Assembly: GCA_914767715.1 (NCBI GenBank) | Contig: OU612065.1 | Span: 34,598,001 to 34,658,000, forward strand | Source of the DNA: Membranipora membranacea | Taxonomy: Eukaryota; Bryozoa; Gymnolaemata; Cheilostomatida; Membraniporidae | Length of the DNA stretch: 60,000 bases | Direction: 5' to 3' | Shown here: positions 28,801-40,797 of the stretch, piece by piece | Layout of the letters: each line of letters starts with the position of its first letter | How positions within the stretch are numbered: the stretch's first letter is position 1 | Notes under the pieces: generated by a model | Database searches by the model: none | Seen by the model: only the letters and a program-made list of their open reading frames with translations | What the model was told of the DNA's origin: nothing | Made by a program: the position numbers and the translations under genes

Positions 28801-29279
28801 TGAGCAGAGACCTTCTCGAAGGACTCTGCATTTACGGATAATTACGGTATCATAGTGTGAAGATGCAGAATATATAATTTTTAAAACACAAGTTTTGTTA
28901 TCATGTTCCTGTTAGAGCGGACCCTTCGCCTTGCAGGACTCTTGTTAGATTTTACTTCATGAGGTACCTTAAATATCAAGACTCCAAACAGGTATCAGTT
29001 TTTGGCAGACCACAAACATTGGAGCACAATACTATTTTATACATGTAGGTGCTGAGAGGGCCAGTGCCAGAAGGGCGGATGTCGAACTTTAGCGTCAATG
29101 CATCAGTGCGTATGTCATCAGTACGCCAGTCATCAATGCATCAGTCGAGGGTATCTGATGCACCTGGGACGCAGCATACTCCACAACCACCTAGCCTACC
29201 ACGGCCATACAGTCAGCAGGCTAGCCGACCACCTAGCCGTGGACTCAACCGCATACCTTCAGAAAGTGGTGTTACCTAA
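22891..29279 (+). CDS. Paralogue A of an unrecognised two-member family; predicted myristoylated, 685 aa
   Basis: Fourteen exons, all in phase: 22891-23095, 23273-23553, 23824-23890, 24111-24237, 24769-24853, 25611-25836, 26440-26552, 26802-27011, 27315-27491, 27728-27889, 28292-28324, 28547-28687, 29049-29279, giving 2,058 nt when summed (thirteen listed junction blocks; the count is by coordinates). I do not recognise the family. The chosen start gives MGCGTS, matching MGSGSS in paralogue B, although an in-frame ATG lies 45 nt upstream. Conserved blocks shared with B: AESPDDT, VMIGR.RSD, KKAKVICYLP, VPYER, LRRYGKV, KPVGVTSAV.SSYIESAS, KEAPGYFYYSA, ALxVLPPPNEVMGVSTFVQ, YFVRPTQRC.SACLEAVQK, MGF.PG. 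The exon at 25611 encodes repeats of the type AKYxExxSVK. The tail is rich in Ser, Gln and Pro. No transmembrane segment is seen. Exons 4-6 (24111-25836) have no counterpart in B. AATAAA lies at 29452. Confidence 0.85.
24636..24712. repeat. Degenerate ~22-bp tandem repeat in paralogue A intron
   Basis: Three to four imperfect units of the type ACATTTCACATAAAGCTTTA / ACATTTTACACAAAACTTTA lie upstream of the exon at 24769. Confidence 0.6.
25140..25282. repeat. 18-bp minisatellite, open on both strands, in paralogue A intron
   Basis: Units of the form GAGCCCTTGTATCTTGCC, the 3' copies nearly identical and the 5' ones diverged. Because the unit is 18 bp, each frame gives a six-residue repeat: AEPLYL-like on the + strand and GSARYK-like on the - strand. 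Both readings stay open across the array. It sits in the intron before the exon at 25611. Confidence 0.85.
25837..25927 (+). repeat. TAAGTAG microsatellite starting at a splice donor of paralogue A
   Basis: The donor GTAAGT of the exon ending at 25836 is the first member of a run of TAAGTAG units mixed with GTCTGTAG units. Nearly every unit recreates a GTAAGT, giving about ten alternative consensus donors in 90 bp. Confidence 0.9.
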
Positions 29280-29451
29280 CAGACTACCCGATGCGGTGCA
29301 TTCCTATAAAATAGTAAAAAAGACTAAATTTAAAATATTCAAATGATTTAAAATAATTTAATTGAGTGTTGTCTTGACGTAAACTTTTGTGTTCAATGTT
29401 TGCCCTTTAGGATGTGAGATGCAGTTATATTTCGTATTATGATTATTTCAT

Positions 29452-29457
29452 AATAAA
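29452..29457 (+). terminator. Polyadenylation signal AATAAA of paralogue A
   Basis: Canonical hexamer 173 nt past the stop codon, in an AT-rich 3' UTR. Confidence 0.6.
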
Positions 29458-31389
29458 TGATATTGGAAAACTGAACCAAACGTGAATATTTATTCCTCCA
29501 AAATATCTTTGTTATCGTAAACAACACTTAGATTCAGTGATAGAGTACCCCCTTGACCTGATTACTGACAGTTCATCATGATAGAGTTTTCATCATGTCC
29601 AAAGATGTTTCTGCTAATTTGAACTTTACTACTACCCATCCTGCTTCCAGTTGACTGATGAAGTGCAGGCTCTGATTGGACCACGTAATACCAACATTAT
29701 TGTGACTGCTGGCAATCTGAAAGGAGAAAATAAACATTGTTCAATTATTGTAAAATTTAGGGAATCATTAGAAATGAGTAACATAAATGACTACGACTGC
29801 TTCACTGTTACAAAGTTACATATTGAAGTTGTCTCCTTAATGTTAAGGGGGAGATGATTCTAAGTCTATGTAGATTGATCTGTGCTACAGCAAAAAACCA
29901 GCAATGCTTAGGACACAAAAGTCAGTTATTGCATAATACCTATCATATGTGCCAGCTTTGATTGATCGTACCTGCACAGTTGTGATCATAACAAAAAATT
30001 ATAACATCAAGTAAACAGAAGATGTTTTTCCAAATTCTTATAATGATGCAGGAAGTTCACAAAGTGGAGTCGATGATTGACATATACTCTTTAAGCATTG
30101 CTAGGCATGGCATTCCATAATGACTCTAGTGATCTTTATTGGGCATATAGATCACTGATAAACCCGATAAAAAGTACCACTAACTTGATGTTGTAAGGGT
30201 GATCTTGTATGATTTAAACTCGCATCTATGCAAGTATACTAATCGTAGTATTAGTTTCGAAATAGTAAACAGTCAAAGATATTAAAAACACCTCCTGTAT
30301 CAATTATAGATAGAAGTATTGAAAAAAGCATAGTTTGCACATGTTAGGTATGTTAAATGTTATGTTTGATAAGGTATCATGACAACCAGAAGCAGTTAGC
30401 TAGTCAGATTGCATAGAAACTCTGAGACTCTGTTTTTTATTAGAGATTATATCAAGCCTCAAAGTAAGGCATGGGCAAAATGATGCTAGTTGCCAGACTA
30501 GCTAGGCCTGTCTGAGATTTCTTCTGGGTGTACTCGTAGGAGAACAACCATCATAGAGGCAGGTGCAGCATCGGAGATTTTGAGAAAGCCCCAACGTGAC
30601 CAATTTCTACATATCTACGATATACAACAAATTTTAGAATTAAGTCTAAGTCGTCAGTGGATGAGGGTTTCCCCTCTAAAGTACAGGTACAGGGACCCAT
30701 GGTACTCAAGCCACACCTTATAACCCTATACCCTTACCCGCCAGAATTCCGGCTACTCTTTTTATGGCAGAGGGGGATCTTTTCACTGCATGTGGGGAGT
30801 GCAAACACACAGTGGACCTCCGATATTTTTAGTCCCGTTCCGCAAGGACCTGGCTAGGATGAATGGTGTGCCAGTACCAAATCAGAATTGACAGCCGGCG
30901 CCGAAAATTGTACCTGGACCTCACAGATCACAAGTCCATCAGACCACTCCTGACTCCTAAAAATTGTAGAAAATTGAAAAGGTGAAAGATCAACAAGGCA
31001 GTTATATAGGCTGTAGTTTACATGTTTTGTTGTGATTATGCCAATCAAACTGTTATTGTTTGTCTCCGTATCATGATAAATCTTAGGCGGCAGCTGAACT
31101 GAGCGATAGTTATAAATATCAGGATTATCCGGCCCTGTTTTTTTTGTCTGACTGATAAAGTGGGTCAATGATCAGTAAATATCAAATTAGGAGAAGACAT
31201 CTTCAAAGGTACGACCGGCTTTGGCACAAAAACAAATCTGTGACGCTATTATGGTGCGAATATAGCCAGAAGTTGTGCCCTCATTATACACTTCAGCAGT
31301 GTCACAGTTGTGTCTTTTTATCCGCAGCTATATTGACAAACAAAACATATGATTTTTATATCATTACTGACTCTTAAATGCATAATATA
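29458..31389. other. Intergenic, no supported gene
   Basis: A GC-richer patch at about 30650-30960 (starting near GGGTTTCCCCTCTAAAG) differs in composition from its surroundings and may be an old gene or repeat fragment. Neither strand gives a continuous reading with splice sites. Confidence 0.4.
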
Positions 31390-31897
31390 GACAGTTTTCT
31401 GAGCTCTTATTTATGCCTCAGTTTGGAGTTGTCCTCTCTCCAGTTTGGTACTTTTAACCCACGCCGCATAGGGAAAACCTGCTGAAAGAGGGTTATCTTG
31501 AAAACCGCTTATGTAAGGATAAAAATGATTTTTGATTCAGAATCTGCACCATTGAAAACCCTGTTAGGCAGGGTTTCCAAATCATTGGAGGCTTGAATGT
31601 TGATCAATCCTAATTTTAGTGACGAAATTCATGAAAAATTCTGCAAAATTGTCAGCAAAACAGGCAGAAAATGCTATAATTGACTATCCAAATACTAAAG
31701 TTATTTCACAAATTATGTCCATGTGAGTTTTCAATGGTGCAGATTCTGAATCAAAAATCATTTTTATCCTACCATGAGCGGTTTTCAAGATAACCCTCTT
31801 TTCAGCACGTTTTCCCTATGCGGCCTGCGTTAAAAGTACCAAACTGGAGAGAGGACAACTTCGAATTGAGGCCTAAATTCGAGCTCAGAAAACTGTC
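31390..31897. mobile_element. 508-bp foldback element, copy 1
   Basis: Begins GACAGTTTTCTGAGCTC and ends with its complement GAGCTCAGAAAACTGTC, flanked on both sides by TA, a likely target duplication. The terminal inverted repeats are imperfect and about 170 bp long, sharing blocks such as GTTGTCCTCTCTCCAGTTTG and TTCAGAATCTGCACCATTG. No protein is encoded. A second copy of exactly the same length lies at 50899-51406. The TA flank suggests a non-autonomous Tc1/mariner-type element, which is inference. Confidence 0.88.
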
Positions 31898-32575
31898 TAT
31901 TCAATAATAATTTCTTTCTTCAATCAAAGGTGAATTGATTTTAATGAAATTTCAAGCACATTAAGTCCACACGCTGTCTACGCAGCCGACATGCTCTATC
32001 TAGCAGTCAGCTTCCTGGTTGCCACATTCCGCAATATTGATTTTCTAGGCTTTAGATTTTGTTAGTCTGCTATAAAACAATGAATTGATTATGAAATGAG
32101 CTAAAATGCAGCTTTCCACAATAAAATCATTATACAAGTTACTGTTTGTAAGTTTATTGAGGTTAATTCGTAGAGTGTGTGAGCAATGAACTAGTGAGAG
32201 GTACCAGCTAAGTCTCAATGCGTTAATGGTTAAATAATGTTGGTGACAGACAGAATCTGCAAAACATCTTTAAGTTGAAGTAATAAAATATAAATGAATG
32301 ATAAATTTAATAACTAAAATACAAAAAGCAAAATAAAAAGTAGACAACTATTAATAAATGAAAATGATGAAGTACGTTAAAGTATTTATAATAGTAAAAA
32401 TAGTATTGATGAATTAAAATAGACTAAAGTAAATAGGAAAAATCAATCATCAATCTGCTTGCAGCATATGTTTTTAAAATACAGTTAACAAGATAAAAGA
32501 AGGCTTTGGTGCTAAGGTTCTGGGAATCTAAAACTCATAGCTATGATTCTGATCTATAGTCTGATCTCCAGTTGA
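31898..32575. other. AT-rich intergenic stretch; probable 3' UTR of the membrane protein gene
   Basis: No coding signal is visible. Several AATAAA-like hexamers occur on both strands. Confidence 0.4.
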
Positions 32576-35500
32576 TTATGGATCTCTGGCTAATATAGTG
32601 ACGGTACTTTTTTGGTGTTCATAATTTGTATGCATTTTCAACTCCATCTTATCAGAGATAACAGTCACAAAAATGTTTGCACTGTGCTGTGATGCCTGCA
32701 TTGCTTGGTTCTCCTCTTTTCCAACAGCATCCAGTGTCTCTTTTTGAGCTTCGCCTTGGTCAGTGATGTGAACATCATGCGCATACTCCGAAACACCAGA
32801 TTTAGGAGTAACACTTTTGTTGTCAGAGAGCACATGCTGGTTTTCTTTTTGCTCCTTGTGATGATTCGGCTTTGGTAAGGCAACCTGTTGTGCTGGATTG
32901 GATAGTGTATTCGCGTGTACTAAAACTGGTGTTTTTGCAGATTGGTTGCTATGGCCCAGCACCTCGACATAGTACGGCTCATTTTGTTGGGTGGCAGATG
33001 ATTTACAATCATATTCTAAGGCCTTGGGGACAGGGAGAAAACTGGGATTATCACAGTATGGTGACGGGTCGTCATTTTGCAAATTTCGGTGCTGTGTAGT
33101 TTGGAGGGACAGGCGTGGTCTAGGACGTGGTGGCGTTGTCCGAGTCCTGTTGTATATTGACTCTTGGTCATCTTTATAATATGACCCATTTCCATTCTTG
33201 CTTTATAGATTGCAGGTAAACTTCTCTGACTCAGGTTTAGAGTTGAAAGTCGGATTGTCACTGTAAGGTGAAGGGCTGTTTATTTGTTCACCTTGCTGGA
33301 CAAACTTCGGTAGTGACAGTCTTGGTCTGTGATGGTGCGGTGCTATTGGAGGCTTTATGTCTATTGCTGGTGATGTTGTTGTTATTGAGCCTTCCTTGTA
33401 ATATTCACGAACGTCGGCATAGCAGTAATCATCTGATTCGGAGGTATCACTTTGAGCTCGATGTACCCGTACGGCGGGTTCTCTAGATTGTGGTAAATGA
33501 GGAATTGGCCTATCTTTAAAGATTCTAACATGTTCAACTCTTTCCTCGTTTGTTTCAGCTATGCTCTCTTCAATGCCCGTCATTCCTTCATCTTCTGCCT
33601 CCCTATTATATGAGCTGAGATCTACTTCTACAAACAATAACAAGAATTGCCGTTTTGTCTTTTTTATTCATCTGCAGCACATTAGGGTGTTGGCGACACA
33701 TATATTCATTTTTCCATATTGAGTATTTCAAATGCACTCAATGAATTTACAATCAATACCGTTTCACTTGATTCAATTGCAGATATTGGAAAGAGAATCA
33801 CTAGACCAAGTTTGTTCTCTCTGTGCAGGTGGAGGGATATCACGAAAGTTGGGTAGCCGAGTTTTTCAATATCCCTCTGCCAGCACAGAGGGAACAAACT
33901 TGTTCTAGTGAAGGTTTCACTCATGATTAGCAGTCATCTTCTCAATAGGTATGGGAGCACAAATCCATGAAAATATTTCACACATTTGGTTATCTTCAGT
34001 AAGATTACTAGGTAAGTCAAATTACATTCGGCTTCCATTTAAAAAAAACCAACACATCATCATTCCATAGTTGACTTTCCATTGCTATCACCATACTCCA
34101 AGTTGATATTTCATATTAATTCTTGGTGATATTCGAAACACTTTGTTGGTATTCAAATAGATATATTATAATAACAAACATTTACTGGAACCAACCTTCA
34201 ATGTCATTGACAGAGTGGAAGTGATTTCTGTGAGTCTTATGAGTTGTGTTAGTAACAATCCGTCTTTTCATGTTTCTAGCGGAGATAATAAACAGTCAAA
34301 GCTATTCCCAATAAACAAAGAATCACTGCACCTACAGTACTTCCAACTATGACATCTGAAAAATTGATATGTGAAGGTCCAATTCAATCCATGTACATCC
34401 TTATTAGTATTAGCTGATCCTGATCGGTGCGTTTCTAACCATCATTGCATTTTTCATTTCTCACAATTGCTGGGAATTCATTCTTTAATGAGCAATAGAA
34501 CTGATTGAGACACCGCTGGAAACTTGTTAGACGATAATAAATCACGAATTAAATAGAACACCAGGGAAAGCACATCAATTTATAAATGAGATAATACTAG
34601 TCTCACCTGTGTCTGTAGAATCATTGTTTGGCGAGGCATTATTTGAAGAAGCATTGTGTGAAATATTAGCTACGGTTGTGACCTCATCATCATAGACAAC
34701 ACTGACTGCAAAATCAACAATTTCATCAATGAACATAACTACGATAACTGCCAATACTATTACAACACAGTTAAGCTTCACATATTGAAATGATTATACT
34801 AGAGTATGCAAACTTATTTGTACAAGCATAATTTAAACTGAATGGATTTTCCATATTTTTAACTAGGATTTGAATTTTTCCTTGAAATCTCACTGAATTA
34901 CATGTTTGTTTAGAAATTCAAATGAAGATTTATTTTCTTAAACGTACCGTTATACTTGAGGGTGATTATCTGACCTTGCCTTCTATCAACAGCATAATAA
35001 GCCTTTCTCTCTGGTTTGATAATCGGCCAAAACTGGTACACGCATCTGTTTCTGGACACACTCAGTGTGATTGCAGGGCAAACTTGTCATTCCCTCTGTT
35101 ACCATGGTGTAGTCCCCGGTATCGGCATTGAGGAGAAACATATCTGAGGCTTCGGTTTTACAGAGCAATGCTGTTTCACCTATACTTACAGCTTGTGAAA
35201 TTTTACCTGGATTCCCTTTAAGAGTCACATGAGTAACTTCTAATCTCAAGAAGTCCACATGACTGACTGTAACTTTTGTGCTTCCTTGAATTGTATATAC
35301 CTCAGAGAAATTATTGCTAAATGCCATAGCATAAATGTTTCCAAAAGAACTCTTGAGTTGGAATGGGGTAGTTGAGAAGTTTTCTGAAAGGTTAACTTTG
35401 TAGATTGTTGAAGCAGCAGTGTAATATGCGAGATTATTAGCAGAATCTACAGCAGTTGGTCCAAAATGAATTGATTTAAAGGGATAATACACTTCTGATC

Positions 35501-38272
35501 TCTGTTTTGCAGCCAATGGAGCACAGAAATATGTATGTACATACATAAACTCCTTATTTGTAATTCAAAACCCCTTGTTCTGCTCAAATGTGCATTCTAA
35601 ATTGTAGTTGTGCATCTCCAACAATAAATAAGACAACTAACAGAATTGCTTGTGATCTGAAAAAAGCTGATTTTGTGAGCAGTTGTGTGCTCCTACCTCT
35701 TGGTTAATGTTTCAATTGTACAGATACTCAAAGTGCGCATGTGCAATAATGATGACCTTTGAACTTTAGCTTGTTATTTTCTAACAGCCCAGCTTAACAC
35801 TTTTATTACCATAACCGGATATGGTAAACTCTTAATTTGGCAATTGAGTTGCGTGAATTGAAGGGTTGAAAGGATTCTCTAGTATAGGTTTTTGGTGGTG
35901 GATTCCAGACGTGGGCAAAAGACCTGCCTGCAAGTCACAGGGTCCTTGGGTACAAACCCTCCCACCTCAACCCCTCTTTCTTCATCTCCTCCTATTCCCT
36001 GCCTGTACCTCTTTGCAGCAGGTATGAGGGTAGCCTGTATTGACAAGCTTGTCATGACAGGCTAGCACTGGAAAAGAGCGCGTGCTTGTTATTGTTATGT
36101 ATGTTGTGCCTAGTTAGTTATAATTGTGATATATTGTCAAGACACCCACCTTAGGTCTTCAAAGGATTTTTATTATTGCTGACAGAACAGTAGGATCAGT
36201 AAGTTCCAAAAAGGATTGTTGTGGTCCACTCATATTTCGAATGATGAATGCTTACAATTTCCATGATGGGAAAAACATAAACAGATATCTGTCGCGGCCA
36301 GGATTTGATTTGATTTGCTATCCATTCATCCAACTTGTACATTCATTCTGTTTCAAAACGGTTTCTGATTTCAAATGATGATATGCCTATCAATGCATGT
36401 GAAAGTTGCCTTAAATGCTAATCCCGTGAATCGATTGGGCCAAAAATCAACATCACGTCGACATATGGAAAGTAGGGATTGTGAGATATGACTGAGTTTG
36501 TGCTACATATAATTTGTGATACACTGAGCGTTTAACTTGTTGGACCTTTATTATCGTCTTAAACAATTTTTGGAGAAAAACTGTATTTTGTTACCAAAAA
36601 AACCAAATATCTCTTGTACACGTGTTAATAGCGGTAAGCCGAAGTTTTGGAAATCTGCTTCCGAAAGCACAGAGTACACTCTTTCTTTCCCCCATCTTTT
36701 AATAGAATTAGCAATGTATTACACAGGATATTATAAATATATAGTCATTTCTTACATCAATTAGCCAATAAAATAATCTAAATTAATTAGATTGCAATCA
36801 AAATATTTTATGCAAAGTGTTTTCTATCTTTCAGCCTCAAGTCAGCTACCTACATAGCAATGTCCGCCAACGCCGTAGAACTTTCCACCATAATCTTCGA
36901 TTCTTTGGAGCTCAAACACGTTATCATCACACATCGATACAACCGGTGAAGGCGTTATTTGGCTTGGCTGGAAATGAATTGAAAGGAAATTTCATAAAGC
37001 ATGCTATGAGTAACCCTTGGGTAACCCATGGGTAACTTGGTCACTTGGTGAATCTAAGGCCATTTTAATGAGATATATTATAAATAAAAATTAAATGGGT
37101 TTGGGATTGGGAGAAAGAGGAGGGAGAAGGGTAAAAGTTTTGCTTTTATGGCGGTTAATTTAGTTGGTGTTAGATGTTAGAATTTAGAAGCTCCATGCCC
37201 AATACTTGCTTACCGTTGCGATAACCTTGTAACCAGATGGAGCTTCTGTCACTTGACCAAGAGAGTACATTGAATAACCACCGACCCATTTTTCATTGTA
37301 AATGTGTATGATGAAGAAAAGTCTGTTATCACCAGGTAGTTCATACCTGTCAAAGCTTACAAATTCATTACCACTCTCTGAAACAAGAATCGTTACAATG
37401 AAGGATCAGGGTTACTGTAAATAGGATAAATCTATGCTCTAGTATGAAATTGTGTAATGTTACTCCTGTATGACAAGATCTAAGTACTTCAATAGTTTTT
37501 TCCATCTAGTATACACACACCCTAATGCTAGGTCGCTTTTCTTCTGATTGTTTTTTAACTGTCACAAGTTGATGGCCACAGAATTTAAGCCACTCAAGTT
37601 AAAACATTATTGTATTGCTATTTTTCTTTTTTTTTATTACTTTATTGTCATCAACATCATCTTGAAAAGATGTTTTACATGATGTGACATAAAAAAAAAG
37701 GAAAAAATAAGTGTATTAAAAATTATATAGATTGGTATTCATGTGAGGGTTTAAATAAATCTTATTTTATCTTTCATGACCTTACTCTTGTAAGCCTACA
37801 AAACTTTATAATGAAAGAAGAAAACTAAGAAAAGAATAATTTGAAGTTTCTTTATAGCCTAATTTCTAACATCTTTTTAAAGGTTAATAGGTTATTAATA
37901 TAATAATGACGGCAAAGTGATTGCTTTGGCAGCATTAGAGGCAATAACTAGCAGTGATAAATTCTTATGTAACAGTTGATTGGTGGTGGTCTGTAACAAA
38001 AGGTTGCTAAAAACTAAATTATTTTCTTTACCATATCTCCAAGAGTGCGTTTTTGGTAACAACATAAACTCTTTGGATACTTCATCAAAGGAGGCAGGGT
38101 CATAAGGATAATGAATATCCCATTTTCGCATCATGTCGTAGCTTGTAACTCTTTCTTCTTTTATCCTTAGTTCGGGGCAGGCATCAGAGAGGGCTATCAA
38201 CAAACGGTACTTATAATTAACATGATACAGAGACTGTGAGACAACACTGTCCAGCTTGGCCTTTTCTCGGCC
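32576..38272 (-). pseudogene. Single-pass membrane protein gene with apparent frameshift and in-frame stop; 5' end not found
   Basis: Exons in phase: 38032-38272, 37214-37377, 36854-36967, 35103-35501, 34948-35032, 34607-34705, 34196-34355, 32576-33627. The intron at 35033-35102 is only 70 bp. The ectodomain (about 280 aa visible) resembles stacked beta strands (DDNVFELQRIEDYGGKFYGV, NLAYYTAASTIYKVNLS), followed by an Asn/Ser stalk with sequons NIS, NAS, NDS and a transmembrane helix, VGAVILCLLGIALTVYYL. The tail contains a duplicated block RPRLSL...PSPYxDNPxF with two NPxF motifs, plus clustered tyrosines (DDYCYADVREYY) and YVEVL, suggesting an adaptor-binding receptor tail. Two defects: the transmembrane frame hits TAG four codons after the helix while the tail reads in the +1 frame, and TAA at 33203-33205 interrupts the last exon, which is otherwise open for about 350 codons. 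Either a recent pseudogene or sequence error. Family and ligand unknown. Confidence 0.7.
33799..33910. repeat. Inverted repeat (MITE-like) in the membrane protein gene
   Basis: Arms of about 40 nt: CTAGACCAAGTTTGTTCTCT on the left, and a near-complement ending GGAACAAACTTGTTCTAG. It lies in the last intron of the gene. Confidence 0.8.
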
Positions 38273-39539
38273 CTAATCCTCCCATCCCTTTAAAAGGCAG
38301 TATTCAATATATTATAGCGCCACTTTCATTAATAATGATTGCAGATTAGTTTTATCCTGTGCTAACTAATTTCTTATCATTGTTTAGTTGTTTTATAAGA
38401 AAAGCTAACAATGTGTAAATTAATTTAAAACGCAAGCTTTAATTGAGTATTGTTTCCGCTTCCAAAAATACAATCTTTTTCACAAGTAAGCCGACCAAAT
38501 AAACTTGAATGTTCATGCTCAATTATCCATATGCAACAAAATCTAATGATTAAAATGTCATTTGAAAAAAATTGCAATATGAACATCAGTTTAAACATTG
38601 TGGCATTGCCGGAACAGATTGTAGCCTCTATACCAATACTGTTGGAATCGTTGAGCGGGAAGCTCTGCAGTTCCTTTCAACTCAAATTGGGGAGCAACTA
38701 TAATGTTCAATGTTCACACCAATCAGCGATGAACCCATTAATTTTTTTGCCTTAATCTTTATTTCCCAGTACCCCTTTTTGTGAGCTAACGGATAAGTGT
38801 GATTGACCCTATGACCTATGACCCTATTTATTGAAGAATTCCTTGTCAGTTTATGATAGAGATTTTGTTTTGTGACGCATGGAAGAATATAGCTAGCATA
38901 ACAACAGAGCTACTACATATTACCTCTATTTCTCCACTCCATCTCAGCACCCCTATCCCCAAACATCTGGTATTTATGCAACCCTTTATTGTCATGTATG
39001 TCTCTCCTCATTTCGAATCAATATGTGCAGCTTTACTATACTATACTATACATACAAGGTTCAGATTCACACCAGCTTCAAACTACTCACCTGCAGCGTC
39101 TTATATCAGGACAGATCCCCATAAATTTGTTCGTCAGACACTCTTCATAAGACAACAATTATGAATTTGGTAACAAATAACTAACCAGTGGCCAGTGCAG
39201 GTTTTTTGAAGAAGTCTTAAAAGGTTATTCATACACTGACTGTATTCAAGGAGGTACATGCTTACCTAATATTGCTATATATTAAAGCAGAAATTCTCTC
39301 TTAGAAAACATTTTAAATGCTGTGTGAGGACTGGTTGAACTGGGCTGAACCGTTAAAATGTAGCAAGTAGCTCAAATTCAAAGTATCAATTCATTAAAAT
39401 AAAGGGTGATAAAAATTCATTGGCCTTTCTTCAGTAAATCAGGTATAGTGAGTTATAAATAGGGCATGAATTAGACTCCAAGGTTCTTTTCTTGCTTTAG
39501 TATCCTTTGTTAGAATTTGAGGTGATTAAAAGCAGTTGA
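38273..39539. other. No supported gene; may hold the missing 5' exons of the membrane protein gene
   Basis: The exon at 38032-38272 starts in phase 0 after a TAG acceptor, so at least one upstream exon with a signal peptide is expected. I could not identify one. Confidence 0.35.
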
Positions 39540-40797
39540 GGTCTACAGATTGTTGGATGATGTGACTACTGTGCTCGATGATACTGACAATCATGGGGCT
39601 CAACTGATCTTGTATGATTTTAGCAAGGCTTTCGACTTGATGAATCATCAACTTCTACTCACAAAACTACAAGAGCTGGAATTATCTGATGCACTAATAT
39701 CTCTCGTCGCAAATTATCTATGTAACCGATCACACTGTGTCACTCTAAGATGCCACAATGTGAAGTCAACCTACCGAATATGCAACACTGGAGTCCCTCA
39801 GGGCACACTCTGTGGACCCACACTCTGGTCAGCATTCGTAAACTCGCTCAAATTCTCACAAGGCGCCACCATCAAATACGCAGATGATACGACTACCTAT
39901 ACTATCCGCTGAAGAAATCCACTACTGAGACCACTAGCTGCACTCGATCAGAAGTCGACTTTGTACCTCCTGAAGTCGGACAACAACCAATCAGAGAGTG
40001 CAGTGATTGGGCTAATCGGAATAAGATGCGTCTTAATGTCCAAAAAACCAAGTCGCTCAATGTATCCCTCAGAAAATCTCTAAACATGAACTCTGAACTC
40101 GTTATGAACACCAACAAGAGCGTCACTAACGTCTCAAGTACAAAATTACTAGGCGTGACACTTGATAGCCACCTTACATTCAGCGAACATGTGTCCGAGG
40201 TACGAAAGGCTGCAAACCGTAAAATCCACGGATTGTTAGTCCTGAAACAATCTGGGGTTAACACAGAAACACTTGTGATGATGTACAGAGCCCAAATACT
40301 GCCAACAATAACCTACTCAGCTCCAGGTTGGTTTCCTTTCTTAGCAGACTATCTCAGGAACGAGCTGGAAAAGATCCAGAAACTAGCACTGCGAATAATT
40401 TTCAATGACCTTGAACATTATATCGATAGACTCAACGCTGCTAAGTTAACACCACTTTGCGATTTACTCCATGACGTATGCTCAACCTATGTGCTGAGAA
40501 TCGTCAATAATCCAGAACATCTGCTGAGAAACCGCCTAAATAACAAAACCAACGTAAGACCACAGAGATCTGTAAGAAAGTGTCAAACTGATGTGTATAT
40601 AAAACGGTCACGAACTGTGAAATGTAGCAAGGCAATCTTAAAAAACAAAGACTATCTAGCCTAACAAGTTTAAATTGTTTCTGTTTTTACAATTTATTAT
40701 TTATTATTTTCTCTCATCAAGGGGGCTTTTTATCTCGATGTAAACATCTTTGGACAAAGAGTATAAATTAAACAAACAAACAAACAAACAAACAATA
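39540..40797 (+). mobile_element. 5'-truncated non-LTR retrotransposon (LINE), 3' half of reverse transcriptase, one frameshift
   Basis: The first frame carries LYDFSKAFDLMNH, GVPQGTLCGPTLW and the catalytic box KYADDT. After one frameshift near 39905 the reading continues through KMRLNVQKTKSLNVS, KLLGVTLDSHLTFSEH and ILPTITYSAPGWF to a stop at 40664. The order is that of the non-LTR RT palm and thumb. There is no endonuclease domain, so the copy is 5'-truncated. It ends in a run of AAAC units (about 40769-40795), a typical LINE 3' tail. Non-functional as it stands. Confidence 0.9.

Noticed and set aside
36585-36690. Minus-strand frame ERVYSVLSEADFQNFG between two exons of the membrane protein gene
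   Set aside because: Its phases do not fit the flanking exons, which join each other directly in phase 0.
37895-38031. Continuation of the exon at 38032-38272 to a stop, as a terminal exon of a separate gene
   Set aside because: A donor (GTAAAG) after 38032 joins in phase 1 to the exon at 37377, giving a continuous ectodomain; the extension is intron.
38853-39164. 103-codon plus-strand open frame
   Set aside because: Low-complexity composition and no family features; probably chance in an AT-rich region.
39540-40664. Domesticated reverse transcriptase gene
   Set aside because: Frameshift, 5' truncation and AAAC tail fit an ordinary dead LINE copy.
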